Shown here in pieces: positions 8,189 to 16,139 of a stretch of DNA of 64,000 nucleotides. The notes under the pieces are model-generated. The model was not told where the DNA came from. It worked only from the letters and a program-made list of their open reading frames with translations, and did not search any database. A program made the position numbers and the translations under genes. Position 1 is the first letter of the stretch. Every line of letters begins with the position of its first letter. This stretch comes from Propionibacteriales bacterium (GTDB lineage: Bacteria > Actinomycetota > Actinomycetes > Propionibacteriales > Nocardioidaceae): positions 1 through 64,000 of the forward strand of contig JAPLCC010000012.1 in assembly GCA_026392415.1 (NCBI GenBank), written 5' to 3'.

Positions 8189-9532
8189 ATGCGTCGCCTC
8201 CCCCTCGTCGGACCCAAGGTCGGGCCGGTGTTCGATCCCGTCTTCGGGCCGCTCAGACAGCGCGTCGGAATCTGGTTGCTCAACCGGACCATGCGCAACG
8301 GCATCGACCTGCGCAAGCTCCGCTTCCTGCCCGACTCGGTCACGCTCCCGCTCAAGCGCGACGGGCTCGACCCGTTGCCCGCACTGATGGACGTGCAGGC
8401 CGAGGCACCGGTCAAGAAGCTCGCCACCATGTTCGGCAAGACCGTCTGGCTGGTGAGCGGCTACGACGAGGCCAAGGAGGTCCTCGCCGGGGACGCCGCG
8501 CTGTGGTCCAACGACCTCGGCCAGTTCGTCTCCCAGGAGGGCCGCTCCGACGAGGAGCAGATCGGCGGCCTGGGCATGATCGACCCGCCGCTGCACACGC
8601 AGTTGCGCCGCTACCTGACGCCCGAGTTCACGATGCGCCGTCTGGCCCGCCTGCAGCCGGGCATCGAGGCGATCGTGACCCAGCGCCTGGACGCGATGGC
8701 CGAGGCAGGCCGCGACGGCCGGGCCGTCGACATGGTGCAGGAGTTCGCCTTCGCCGTGCCCTTCGACGTCATCTGTGACCTGCTCGGCCTGCCGGTCGAC
8801 GACCGGGCGCGGTTCCTCGATCTCGGTGTCGCCCGCTTCGACCTCACCGAGGGTGGTGCCGGGGCTTTCGGTGCAGCGGCGCACACCCGCGAGTTCCTGA
8901 TCAACGCGGTGCGCGAACAGCGAAAGAACCCCGGCGACGGCCTGATCGGCGCGCTGCTGAAGGAGCACGGCGACACCCTCGACGACGTCACGCTCGGGGG
9001 CATCGCGGACGGCGTCTTCCTCGGCGGCTACGAGACCTCCGCCAGCATGCTCGCGCTCGGCACCTATCTGATCGCCACCACGCCCGAGGCGGGCCGGGCC
9101 CTGCGCTCGGACCCGGAATCGGTCGACCGCGTGGTCGAGGAACTTCTCCGTCACCTCTGCGTGGTCCAGCTGGCCTTCCTCCGCTTCGCCAAGGCCGAGG
9201 TGGTCGTCGGAGGCGTCACCATCAAGGAGGGCGACGCGGTCGGCGTCTCGCTGCTCGCCGCCAACCGCGACCCGGAGCTCGGCGAGGGCCTCGGTGACTT
9301 CGACCCGAACCGCGAGCCGACCCGCCACCTTGCCTTCGGCTGGGGCATGCACCGCTGCGTCGGCGCCGAGCTGGCCCGGATGGAGCTGCGTACGGCGCTG
9401 CGCATGCTCGCCGAGCGGTTCCCCGACCTCACCATGGCCGCCGACATCTCCGAGCTGGACTTCCGCAAGCTCTCCGCGGTCTACGGCGTCGAGGCACTCC
9501 CGGTCCACCTCGGAGCCCGCCAACCCGCTTGA
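8189..9532 (+). CDS. Cytochrome P450
   Basis: A 447-residue soluble haem monooxygenase. The haem-thiolate loop FGWGMHRCVG places the ligand at Cys390; the I-helix oxygen-activation motif reads GGYETS near residue 280, and an E-x-x-R pair lies in the K-helix region (VEELLRH). An N-terminal stretch of about 40 residues precedes the usual P450 start and has a mildly hydrophobic segment (VGIWLLN), longer than most bacterial P450s. The substrate is unknown. No ferredoxin gene is adjacent, so electrons must come from elsewhere. It is divergent from the HAD/GH65 pair and convergent with the ABC exporter, with a repeat hairpin in the 70-bp gap. Confidence 0.9.
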   Translation: MRRLPLVGPKVGPVFDPVFGPLRQRVGIWLLNRTMRNGIDLRKLRFLPDSVTLPLKRDGLDPLPALMDVQAEAPVKKLATMFGKTVWLVSGYDEAKEVLAGDAALWSNDLGQFVSQEGRSDEEQIGGLGMIDPPLHTQLRRYLTPEFTMRRLARLQPGIEAIVTQRLDAMAEAGRDGRAVDMVQEFAFAVPFDVICDLLGLPVDDRARFLDLGVARFDLTEGGAGAFGAAAHTREFLINAVREQRKNPGDGLIGALLKEHGDTLDDVTLGGIADGVFLGGYETSASMLALGTYLIATTPEAGRALRSDPESVDRVVEELLRHLCVVQLAFLRFAKAEVVVGGVTIKEGDAVGVSLLAANRDPELGEGLGDFDPNREPTRHLAFGWGMHRCVGAELARMELRTALRMLAERFPDLTMAADISELDFRKLSAVYGVEALPVHLGARQPA

Positions 9533-9538
9533 CCGCCA

Positions 9539-9588
9539 AGGTCGTCGAGTAGCCCGGCTCGCTGGCGCTCGCCGCTACTCGACGACCT
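9539..9588. repeat. Palindromic repeat (version B) between convergent genes
   Basis: Perfect 15-bp inverted repeat, AGGTCGTCGAGTAGC and its complement, around a 20-bp G+C-rich centre. It lies between the convergent P450 and ABC permease genes, where it could act as a bidirectional terminator. The same GTCGAGTAGC end recurs at 26919-27107, 28269-28380 and 50113-50152, so it belongs to a dispersed family rather than being a one-off hairpin. No T-run follows on either strand. Confidence 0.85.
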
Positions 9589-9602
9589 GCGCCCGGGGCC
9601 AG

Positions 9603-10406
9603 TCACTTCGACGTGGTCAACCGGTACTGCCGCACGGCCAGCGGGGCGAAGACCAGCAGGATGACGCCGACCCAGATGAGCGTGTAGAGCACGGGGTTCT
9701 GCATCGACCAGGCATCCGTGGGTGCGAACCCGCCAGTGTTGCCGAACAGCTCACGTGAGGCCTGGGTCAGTGTCGACACCGGGTTCCACTCGACGATCGT
9801 GCGCAGGGCACCGTCGAAGGTCTCGGTGGGGACGAAGGCGTTGGAGACGAACGTCAGCGGCATGATCACGATGAACGAAGCGTTGTTGATGACCTCGACA
9901 CTCGGGACCAGCATGCCGACGAACGCCATGACCCAGCTGACGGCGTAGGCGAAGAGCAGCAACAGCGCGAAGCCGAGGATCGCGTCCACGACGCCCTCGC
10001 GGATCCGCCAGCCGACGAGCAGGCCGGTCAGCGCCATGATGATCAGCGACAGGATGTTGTAGACGACATCGGACGTCGTCCGGCCGACCAGGACCGCGGA
10101 ACTGGACATGGGCAGCGACCGGAACCGGTCGATGATGCCCTTCTGCATGTCCTCCGCGAGACCGGCGCCGGTGAAGGTGGCGCCGAAGACGACCGTCTGG
10201 GCGAAGATGCCCGCGATCAGCCACTCCTTGTAGTTGACCGATCCGGGCGGGTCGATCGCTCCGCCGAACACGAACGCGAACAGCAGCACGAACATGATCG
10301 GGCTGATCAGGACGAAGACGAGCACCTCGGGCACGCGCTTGATCTTGATCAGGTTGCGCTGGGCGACGACCCAGCCGTCGGTGAGGGCCTGTGTTGCCGT
10401 GCTCAC
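9603..10406 (-). CDS. ABC-2 type exporter permease (DrrB-like)
   Basis: A 267-residue membrane permease of the ABC-2 superfamily. About six hydrophobic helices are visible (VLVFVLISPIMFVLLFAFVF, then others to the C-terminal LIWVGVILLVFAPLA). The segment DMQKGIIDRFRSLPMSS between helices is the typical conserved cytoplasmic loop of DrrB/NodJ-type permeases, thought to contact the ATPase. Start ATG 10406 overlaps the stop of the ATPase gene (ATGA), so the two are translationally coupled and form one exporter, probably for a hydrophobic compound or drug. Confidence 0.9.
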   Translation of the reverse strand: MSTATQALTDGWVVAQRNLIKIKRVPEVLVFVLISPIMFVLLFAFVFGGAIDPPGSVNYKEWLIAGIFAQTVVFGATFTGAGLAEDMQKGIIDRFRSLPMSSSAVLVGRTTSDVVYNILSLIIMALTGLLVGWRIREGVVDAILGFALLLLFAYAVSWVMAFVGMLVPSVEVINNASFIVIMPLTFVSNAFVPTETFDGALRTIVEWNPVSTLTQASRELFGNTGGFAPTDAWSMQNPVLYTLIWVGVILLVFAPLAVRQYRLTTSK

Positions 10407-11401
10407 TTCGCCAGCTCCTTGTTCTTGTCGTCTGTGCCCGCCACGGCATCCTCAGTCGCGTGACCGGTGAGGGAGAGGAAGACGTCGTCGAGCGTCGGGC
10501 GCCGAAGCCCTGCGTCGAGGACGGTGACGGAGTCGCGCTCGAAGCCCTGCAGCACGTGCAGCAGATGGCCGGCGCCGCGCCCGGAGACGGCGACACTGAG
10601 CTCACGTCCGTTGTCGCTCACCCGGACGTCTCCGACGGCGATCTCGGTCAGGGTGCGGACAGCGGCATCGCGGTCCTCGACATCGGCGAGAACGACCTCG
10701 ATCCGCTCGCCGCCGGTGGTGGCCTTGAGCTCGTCGGCGGTGCCGTGCGCGATCGCCTGGCCGTGATCGATCACCACGATGTCGTCGGCGAGCCGGTCGG
10801 CCTCCTCGAGGTACTGCGTCGTCAGCAGCAGCGTCGCCCCACTGGCGACCAGCTCGCGGATGACGTCCCACATCTGCTGGCGGCTGCGCACGTCGAGCCC
10901 GGTGGTGGGCTCGTCGAGGATGAGCACCGGGGGCGCCGCGACCAGTGCGCCCGCGAGGTCGAGGCGGCGACGCATGCCACCGGAGTAGGTCTTGGACGGC
11001 CGGTCGGCGGCTTCGGAGAGGTCGAAGCGCTCGAGCAGCTCCCGGGCGCGCGCCTGCGCGCGGCTCTTGCCGAGGTGGTAGAGCCGACCGACCATGACGA
11101 GGTTCTCGTAGCCCGTCAGGTGCTCGTCGACCGCGGCGTACTGTCCCGACAGGCCGATCTTGGCCCGCGCCCCGGCCGGGTCGGCCAGGACGTCGATGCC
11201 GGCGACGGTGGCCGAGCCGGCGTCGGGCTTGAGCAAGGTGGTCAGGCAGCGCACCGCCGTCGTCTTGCCGGCGCCGTTGGGCCCCAGCAGGGCCAGCACC
11301 TTGCCTTCGGGGACCGCCAGGTCCAGCCCGCGCAGGGCCTCGACCGCCTTGTAGCGCTTGGTGAGCCCGCTGGCGCGGATCATCGGTTCGGTTGTCGTCA
11401 T
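10403..11401 (-). CDS. ABC exporter ATPase (DrrA-like)
   Basis: A 332-residue ATPase partner of the downstream permease. Walker A is GPNGAGKTT near residue 39, the Q-loop follows in LSGQYAAVD, the signature is YSGGMRRRLDLA, Walker B is VLILDEPTTGLD and the switch His lies in LLLTTQYLEEADR. The roughly 100-residue C-terminal extension after residue 230 is typical of the daunorubicin-resistance DrrA subfamily. ATG 11401 is taken as the start. The gene is divergent from a P450 whose upstream region carries palindromes of the TetR-operator kind, so regulation of the exporter by the same TetR is possible. Confidence 0.92.
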   Translation of the reverse strand: MTTTEPMIRASGLTKRYKAVEALRGLDLAVPEGKVLALLGPNGAGKTTAVRCLTTLLKPDAGSATVAGIDVLADPAGARAKIGLSGQYAAVDEHLTGYENLVMVGRLYHLGKSRAQARARELLERFDLSEAADRPSKTYSGGMRRRLDLAGALVAAPPVLILDEPTTGLDVRSRQQMWDVIRELVASGATLLLTTQYLEEADRLADDIVVIDHGQAIAHGTADELKATTGGERIEVVLADVEDRDAAVRTLTEIAVGDVRVSDNGRELSVAVSGRGAGHLLHVLQGFERDSVTVLDAGLRRPTLDDVFLSLTGHATEDAVAGTDDKNKELAK

Positions 11402-11525
11402 CGTCTCCGCACGTCTCTCTCGTCATTCCCGGGTGCCCTGCCCGAAGCGTTCCCTGCCGAGCCTAGAGACCGCCACCGACATCCGGATTCATCGCGGGAG
11501 TGCCGATTCGGATCCTGGAACGCTG

Positions 11526-11545
11526 GACAGATCAATCAATCTGTC
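11526..11545. promoter_or_regulatory. Putative TetR operator upstream of P450
   Basis: Inverted repeat GACAGAT-N6-ATCTGTC, seven perfect base pairs per arm, ending 13 bp before the P450 ATG at 11559. It shares the octamer CAATCTGT with a second palindrome at the gene start. Size and position fit a TetR-family operator, and a TetR gene lies just after the P450. The binding protein is inferred. Confidence 0.6.
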
Positions 11546-11558
11546 TCATTCTTGGGAC

Positions 11559-12788
11559 ATGCCAGACAATCTGTTTGTCCAGGGCTACCGCCCGGGCGGG
11601 GGCGCCGCGTGGAGTGACCCGTGGCCCGGCTACGCCGCGTTGCGAGACGACGATCCGGTCCACCACGTCGTGCCGCCGGGGCGACCGCAGGCCGACCACT
11701 TCGTCCTGTCCCGTCATGCCGACGTACTGGCCGCGGCCGTCGACGTCGCCACCTTCTCCAGTGCCCAGGGCCTGACGGTCGAGTACGACGAGCTCGAGCG
11801 GATCGGGCTCGTCGACAACCCGCCGTTCGTGATGACCGACCCGCCGGTCCACACCGCCTTCCGTCGCCTCGTGGCCCGCGGCTTCACCCCGCGCCAGGTG
11901 CGCGACGTGGAGCCGGCCGTGCGCGCGTTCGTCGTCGAGCGGGTCGAGCGGCTCCGGGCGGCCGGTGGGGGTGACGTCGTGGCCGAGCTCTTCAAGCCGC
12001 TGCCGAGCCTGGTCGTGGGGCACTACCTCGGCGTGCCCGAGGTCGACCAGCCGCGGTTCGACGACTGGAGCGCGGCGATCGTGGCGGCCAACGTCGCGGG
12101 CGACGGTGCGTCTGCGGCGACGGGCGCGGCCGGTGCCACCGCCGAGATGCTCGGCTACTTCGCCGAGCTCATCGAGCGCCGTCGACGCGAGCCGGGCGAC
12201 GACACGGTGTCCCACCTCGTCCAGGCGGGCGTCGCCGACGGTCCGGAGGGTGACGCCGGGCTGCTGTCGATCCTCGCGTTCGTCTTCACGATGGTGGCCG
12301 GCGGCAATGACACGACGACCGGCGCGCTCGGCGGCGCGGTCCAGCTGCTGGCCCACCACCCCGACCAGCGCGCGCTGCTCGCCGCCGACCCCGGCCTGCT
12401 GCCCGACGCGGTCGAGGAGTTCCTTCGGCTCACCTCGCCGGTGCAGGCACTCGCCCGTACGGCGGTCCGCGACGTGACGCTGCACGACACCGTGATCCCG
12501 GCCGGTCGCAAGGTGCTCCTCCTCTACGGCGCCGCCAACCGCGACCCGCGGAAGTACGGTCCCGATGCCGACGAGCTCGACGTACGACGTCGGCCGACCC
12601 AGATCCTCAGCTTCAGCCAGGGGCACCACCACTGCCTGGGTGCGGCCGCGGCGCGGATGCAGATCCTGGTGGCGCTCGAGGAGCTGATGGCACGCATCCC
12701 GGACTTCGCGGTCGACGAGGACGCGATCACCTGGGCTCCCGGCCCCTACGTACGCCGCCCGCTGAGCGTGCCGCTGGAGATCTCATGA
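11559..12788 (+). CDS. Cytochrome P450
   Basis: A 409-residue soluble P450, a different subfamily from the one at 8.2 kb. The haem loop FSQGHHHCLG gives the ligand Cys359; the I-helix motif is VAGGNDTTTG near residue 250, and the K-helix E-x-x-R is EEFLRL. MTDPPVHTAFRRLVARGF near residue 90 is the conserved C-helix region. ATG at 11559 is chosen because it sits just after the palindromic operator and gives a normal P450 N-terminus; a longer reading to 11358 has no protein character. It is followed by a TetR regulator gene, which probably shares the transcript. The substrate is unknown. Confidence 0.9.
   Translation: MPDNLFVQGYRPGGGAAWSDPWPGYAALRDDDPVHHVVPPGRPQADHFVLSRHADVLAAAVDVATFSSAQGLTVEYDELERIGLVDNPPFVMTDPPVHTAFRRLVARGFTPRQVRDVEPAVRAFVVERVERLRAAGGGDVVAELFKPLPSLVVGHYLGVPEVDQPRFDDWSAAIVAANVAGDGASAATGAAGATAEMLGYFAELIERRRREPGDDTVSHLVQAGVADGPEGDAGLLSILAFVFTMVAGGNDTTTGALGGAVQLLAHHPDQRALLAADPGLLPDAVEEFLRLTSPVQALARTAVRDVTLHDTVIPAGRKVLLLYGAANRDPRKYGPDADELDVRRRPTQILSFSQGHHHCLGAAAARMQILVALEELMARIPDFAVDEDAITWAPGPYVRRPLSVPLEIS
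11565..11579. promoter_or_regulatory. Second putative TetR half-operator inside P450 start
   Basis: Inverted repeat GACAA-N5-TTGTC within codons 3-7 of the P450 gene, repeating the CAATCTGT core of the site at 11526-11545. Two spaced copies of one palindromic core bracketing the start codon suggest dimer-pair binding that would block transcription start or elongation. Chance similarity cannot be excluded because this copy is constrained by coding sequence. Confidence 0.4.
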
Positions 12789-12791
12789 CCA

Positions 12792-12848
12792 CCCCACGGT
12801 GTTCCTCGGCTCCCCTGCTTCGCTCCGCCGTCGAACCACACCGCGGGG
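12792..12848. repeat. Long hairpin just upstream of TetR gene
   Basis: CCCCACGGTGT and ACACCGCGGGG pair over 11 bp with one mismatch around a 35-bp loop. The right arm supplies the G-rich stretch directly before the TetR ATG at 12856, so in mRNA the hairpin could hide the ribosome binding site, or act as a partial terminator after the P450 gene. No T-run follows. Confidence 0.55.
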
Positions 12849-12855
12849 ACCCCGG

Positions 12856-13392
12856 ATGAGCGACTGGGTCGATCGGCGCTCGCCAGCTGTCGAACGGATC
12901 CTCGACGCGGCAGGCGGCCTGTTCGCCGAGCGCGGCGTCGACGCGGTGGGGATGTCCGACATCGCCGCTGCCGCGGGGTGTTCTCGGGCGACGCTCTACC
13001 GCTACTTCCCGGATCGACCGGCCCTTCAGGCAGCCTTCGTCCAGCGGGAGGCGCTCCGGGTGGGAGCCCTGGTGGCGAGGGACGTCGCTGCACTGCGCGG
13101 GGGCTCCGACCGGGCGACCGAGGCCGTCCTGTCGTCGCTGCGACACGTGCGCGCGGCCCCCGCGCTGGCTGCGTGGTTCAGTGACCGCGAGGCCGGCCGC
13201 ACAGCGGACCGTGCCCTCGACTCCGAGGTGATCCAGGCGCTCGGTCTGACGATGGCCGCCGATCCCGAGGCTGCTCGGTGGCTGGTCCGCTCGATCGTCT
13301 CGCTGCTCACCGTTCCCGGCCGGGACGCCGCCGACGAGCGGGCGACGGTGGCCCGTTTCGTGGCACCGGTGCTGGCCCCGCAGCGGGCGTGA
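12856..13392 (+). CDS. TetR/AcrR family transcriptional regulator
   Basis: A 178-residue repressor. The N-terminal helix-turn-helix is ILDAAGGLFAERGVDAVGM followed by SDIAAAAGCSRATLYRYFPDR (residues about 15-57), the hallmark TetR pattern ending in LYRYF. The C-terminal ligand domain is Ala/Arg-rich and not diagnostic. ATG 12856 is preferred to ATG 12799, which lies inside a hairpin and adds 19 non-conserved residues. Position right after the P450, plus palindromes at the P450 start, argue for local regulation of the P450 and possibly of the divergent ABC exporter. The ligand is unknown. Confidence 0.88.
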   Translation: MSDWVDRRSPAVERILDAAGGLFAERGVDAVGMSDIAAAAGCSRATLYRYFPDRPALQAAFVQREALRVGALVARDVAALRGGSDRATEAVLSSLRHVRAAPALAAWFSDREAGRTADRALDSEVIQALGLTMAADPEAARWLVRSIVSLLTVPGRDAADERATVARFVAPVLAPQRA

Positions 13393-13430
13393 GCCGCTGT
13401 CGGCGGGGTGCCTTCTGGCACTCTCGTGGA

Positions 13431-13892
13431 ATGCGCCGATCCTTCCTCGCCCTGTGCCTTCCCGTGCTGGCCCTGACCGCGTGTGCGGGCAACGATGACG
13501 GGGCAGCCACCGACGACGCCAGCACCGCCGGGCCCAGCACCGCCACGACCGGCGAGGCCACGACCAGTGAGGCCACGACGTCACCGTCGCCGGCCCAGCA
13601 GGACACCGGTCCGTCGGTCCGCTCCGTCCGCGCCGACGTCGAGACCGTCGCGGTTTCCCTCGAGAGCTTCTACCGGGGCGGCGAGTACCCGCGCGACCTC
13701 GCCGCCGTGAAGGCGACGCTGGCCGACGCCGGGCTCGAGCTGTCGCCGGGCAACCAGCTGGGGAGCTATGCGTACGACGCGGACCGGGTCGAGTTCACCC
13801 TGTGCGTCGAGGGCGACGGAGGCGCGTGGGCGACCTACGACACGGCGCCGATGACGATCCAGGAATCCGGCGCGAGCGGCGGATGTCCGTGA
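13431..13892 (+). CDS. Lipoprotein with pseudopilin-like C-terminal segment
   Basis: A 153-residue exported protein from ATG 13431. The signal peptide MRRSFLALCLPVLALTACAG carries lipobox LTAC. A Thr/Ser/Ala linker rich in ATT repeats spans residues about 22-60. The remainder, with TVAVSLESFYRGGEYPRDL and then SYAYDADRVEFTLCVEG, resembles the globular head of type IV pilin-like proteins, where a short helix ending in Y-x-x-x-G-x-Y-P is common. No pilin N-terminus or assembly gene is present, so this is similarity only. It is convergent with the next gene, with a 1-bp gap. Confidence 0.7.
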   Translation: MRRSFLALCLPVLALTACAGNDDGAATDDASTAGPSTATTGEATTSEATTSPSPAQQDTGPSVRSVRADVETVAVSLESFYRGGEYPRDLAAVKATLADAGLELSPGNQLGSYAYDADRVEFTLCVEGDGGAWATYDTAPMTIQESGASGGCP

Positions 13893-13893
13893 A

Positions 13894-14442
13894 TCACCTG
13901 AACCATCGGTAGACCTGGCCGTCGCGGACCTCGACGCTTTCCGGCGGCCGGGGACGCGGGTGCTCGCGCAGGTGGCGGAGCACGTTGTTGCGCCCGCGCA
14001 GCTCGAGGTCGCGGTCCTGCCAGTGCAGCTGGGGATGGAGCAGCGGGCCGGCCTCCGAGATCGCGCCGGCATCGAGCAGCGCCCAGACCGCGGCGGCCGG
14101 TGCGGGCAGTTCGGGAAGCTCGTGCAGCATCTTCGGCGTGCACATCCGCCAGGCATCGATGACGAGCTCGCGCATCTCCTTGTGGTCGAGCAGCGGCAGG
14201 TGCGCGCACACCCACTGGTAGCGCAGGTCGCGCTGCGGGGGCAGGAAGAACACCTCCGGGGCCGATGCGATCAGGGCATCGCGCTCCTCGCGCGGGAACC
14301 CGAAGCCGAAGGCCTGCTCATCCTTCGAGAACGCCGTGAACACGATCTGGCCAACCTTCAGCTTCCACCGGCCCGCGACCTGCTGCTCGAACGCGCGCGG
14401 CAGCGCGAGCGACACGCGGCGTACGGCCTCGGCATCGGTCAT
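13894..14442 (-). CDS. MmcQ/YjbR-like domain fused to NTF2-like tail
   Basis: A 182-residue protein of two parts. Residues 1-115 match the MmcQ/YjbR fold: RRVSLALPRAFEQ, then WKLKVGQIVFTAFSKDEQ, and a final helix LVIDAWRMCTPKMLHE as in this double-wing family. Residues about 120-182 read like a truncated SnoaL/NTF2-like domain (HPQLHWQDRDLELRGRNNVLRHLREH, then VEVRDGQVYRWF). The family's biochemical role is not established, and the YjbR fold resembles DNA-binding proteins. The gene ends 9 bp upstream of nothing shared; the next gene on this strand is the MFS transporter, which reads towards it with a gap of 9 bp. Confidence 0.7.
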   Translation of the reverse strand: MTDAEAVRRVSLALPRAFEQQVAGRWKLKVGQIVFTAFSKDEQAFGFGFPREERDALIASAPEVFFLPPQRDLRYQWVCAHLPLLDHKEMRELVIDAWRMCTPKMLHELPELPAPAAAVWALLDAGAISEAGPLLHPQLHWQDRDLELRGRNNVLRHLREHPRPRPPESVEVRDGQVYRWFR

Positions 14443-14451
14443 TCCTCCACG

Positions 14452-15741
14452 CTAGGAGGCGGCTCCGACATCCCGGGTGATCCGGTACCGCACGAACGAC
14501 GGCACTGCCAGCGCGGCGACGACCGTCAGCACGACGACGAGGACGCCGCCACCGGCAGCCGCGGTCGCCGTACCGACCATGGCGGCGGTGGCGCCGTGGG
14601 CGACGTCGGCGATCCGCGGGCCGCCCGCGACCACGACGATGAAGATGCCTTGCAGGCGACCGCGCACCTCGTCGGCTGCCGCGCTCTGGAGCATGGCCGA
14701 GCGGAAGGCCGCCGACGCCATGTCGGCGGCGCCGCCGATGGCGAGCATGAGGACGGCGACCACGAGCCAGGCGTGCGGTGAGCCCGGCAGCTCTTCGGCC
14801 CCGAACACCGCCAGGCCGAAGCCGATCATGGCCACACCCCACACCACGATGCACCAGACGACAGCGCGTCCCTGGCCCGTGACACGCGAGACCCAGCCGG
14901 AGAAGACGCCGCCGATCACCGCACCTGCGGGGATTCCGGCGAACAGCAGGGCGAAGGCGAGACCGCCCTCCTCCGGTCCGAGGAAGCTCTCGTGCGCGAT
15001 CTGCGGGAAGAGCGCGCGGGGCATGCCGAAGACCATGGCGATGATGTCGACGACGAACGACATCATCAGCACGGGCTGGGTGCGCAGGTAGGTGATCCCC
15101 TCGATCACCGAGCGCAGGCCGGGGGTGCCGGTGACGCCTTCGATGGGCAGCCGCGGCAGTCGTACGACGGCGAACAGCGTCGCGAAGAGGCACACGGCGT
15201 CGGCGAGGTAGAGCCACGAGAACCCGACGAACGGGATCAGGATGCCCGCGACCAGCGGTCCGCCGATCGCGCCCGCCATCATCACCGTCATGTTGAGCGA
15301 GTTGGCCGCCGGCAGGTCCTCGGGCTCGAGGAGCCGCGGAAGGACGGCCGATCGCGTGGGCTGGTTGACCGCGAAGAACGCCTGTTGCACCGCGAACAGG
15401 CACAGCAGCAGCCAGACGTTCTCCAGTCCCAGGGCGGCCTGCAGCCAGAACAGCACCGCCGTGCCGATCAGCCCGGTGGTCGTCACCAGCAGCAGGGTGC
15501 GGCGATCGAAGTGGTCGGCCAGCGCGCCACCCCACAGCCCGAACACCACCAGCGGCACGAGGCCGAACAGCCCCGTCAGTCCGACGTACGCCGACGAGCC
15601 GGTGTCGGCGTAGATCTGGGCAGGGACGGCGACCACCGTGAGCTGGGCACCGACGACCGTGATGATGTTCGCCGTCCAGAGTCGCCGGAAGTGCTGGTTG
15701 CGCAACGGCCGGGTGTCGGCCAGCATCCCGCGCATTCTCAC
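14452..15741 (-). CDS. MFS exporter, EntS-like
   Basis: A 429-residue major facilitator transporter with 12 predicted helices. The N-terminal half contains FGLWGGALADHFDRRTLLLVT, the motif-A loop, and FAVQQAFFAVNQPTRSAVLPRL, a stretch characteristic of the EntS/transmembrane-secretion-effector branch of MFS exporters. ATG 15741 gives MRMRGMLADTRPLRNQHFRRLW; an internal ATG three or five codons later is equally possible. Substrates of this branch include siderophores and drugs, but nothing nearby identifies one. It precedes the YjbR-like gene in the same orientation. Confidence 0.85.
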   Translation of the reverse strand: MRMRGMLADTRPLRNQHFRRLWTANIITVVGAQLTVVAVPAQIYADTGSSAYVGLTGLFGLVPLVVFGLWGGALADHFDRRTLLLVTTTGLIGTAVLFWLQAALGLENVWLLLCLFAVQQAFFAVNQPTRSAVLPRLLEPEDLPAANSLNMTVMMAGAIGGPLVAGILIPFVGFSWLYLADAVCLFATLFAVVRLPRLPIEGVTGTPGLRSVIEGITYLRTQPVLMMSFVVDIIAMVFGMPRALFPQIAHESFLGPEEGGLAFALLFAGIPAGAVIGGVFSGWVSRVTGQGRAVVWCIVVWGVAMIGFGLAVFGAEELPGSPHAWLVVAVLMLAIGGAADMASAAFRSAMLQSAAADEVRGRLQGIFIVVVAGGPRIADVAHGATAAMVGTATAAAGGGVLVVVLTVVAALAVPSFVRYRITRDVGAAS

Positions 15742-15770
15742 CCGACAAGGCTACGGAGGGCTCCCGATCG

Positions 15771-15807
15771 TTGGTCGAGGAGGTTGCGCAGCAACCGTCT
15801 CGAGACC
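15771..15807 (-). repeat. Palindromic repeat (version A)
   Basis: A copy of the dispersed element with core GGTTGCGCAGCAACC flanked by TCGAGGA and GTCTCGAGACC. It is on the opposite strand to the copies at 44816 and most of the 46571-46835 cluster. It sits in the divergent gap between the MFS gene and the DUF1905 gene. The core is a stem of six base pairs (GGTTGC/GCAACC) with a 3-nt loop. Confidence 0.85.
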
Positions 15808-15843
15808 CGATGAATCGCAGGCGCTGCACCGGTCGACACCACC

Positions 15844-16137
15844 ATGACCACAACACACGGCGTGGGGCCGCTGGACCTCACCTTCACCGAGACGCTGCGG
15901 CTCAGCGACGCCAAGGGTGGCTGGACCTACATTGTCTGGCCGGAGTCGGCCCAGGCGTTCGGTACGCGCGGGCGCGTCAAGGTGCGCGGCACCGTTGACG
16001 GCAAACCGTTCGAGACGTCGTTCATGGCCCTCGGCGACGGCAACCACAAGCTCCCCGTCGCCAACGTGCTTCGGGTCGAGAGCGGAAAGCGGGCAGGCGA
16101 CAGCGTCGAGATCCACCTCACCGAGCGGCTCGCGTAG
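15844..16137 (+). CDS. DUF1905 domain protein
   Basis: A 97-residue cytosolic protein consisting of one DUF1905 domain. The pattern [47 protein letters not shown], cited here in parts, is typical: GGWTYIV, then FGTRGRVKV, then [11 protein letters not shown]1905 proteins form small beta-barrels and often occur next to or fused with YdeI/OmpD-associated domains; the molecular role is unknown. ATG 15844 is the only sensible start. It is convergent with the next gene, which ends 2 bp away. Confidence 0.82.
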   Translation: MTTTHGVGPLDLTFTETLRLSDAKGGWTYIVWPESAQAFGTRGRVKVRGTVDGKPFETSFMALGDGNHKLPVANVLRVESGKRAGDSVEIHLTERLA

Positions 16138-16139
16138 GT

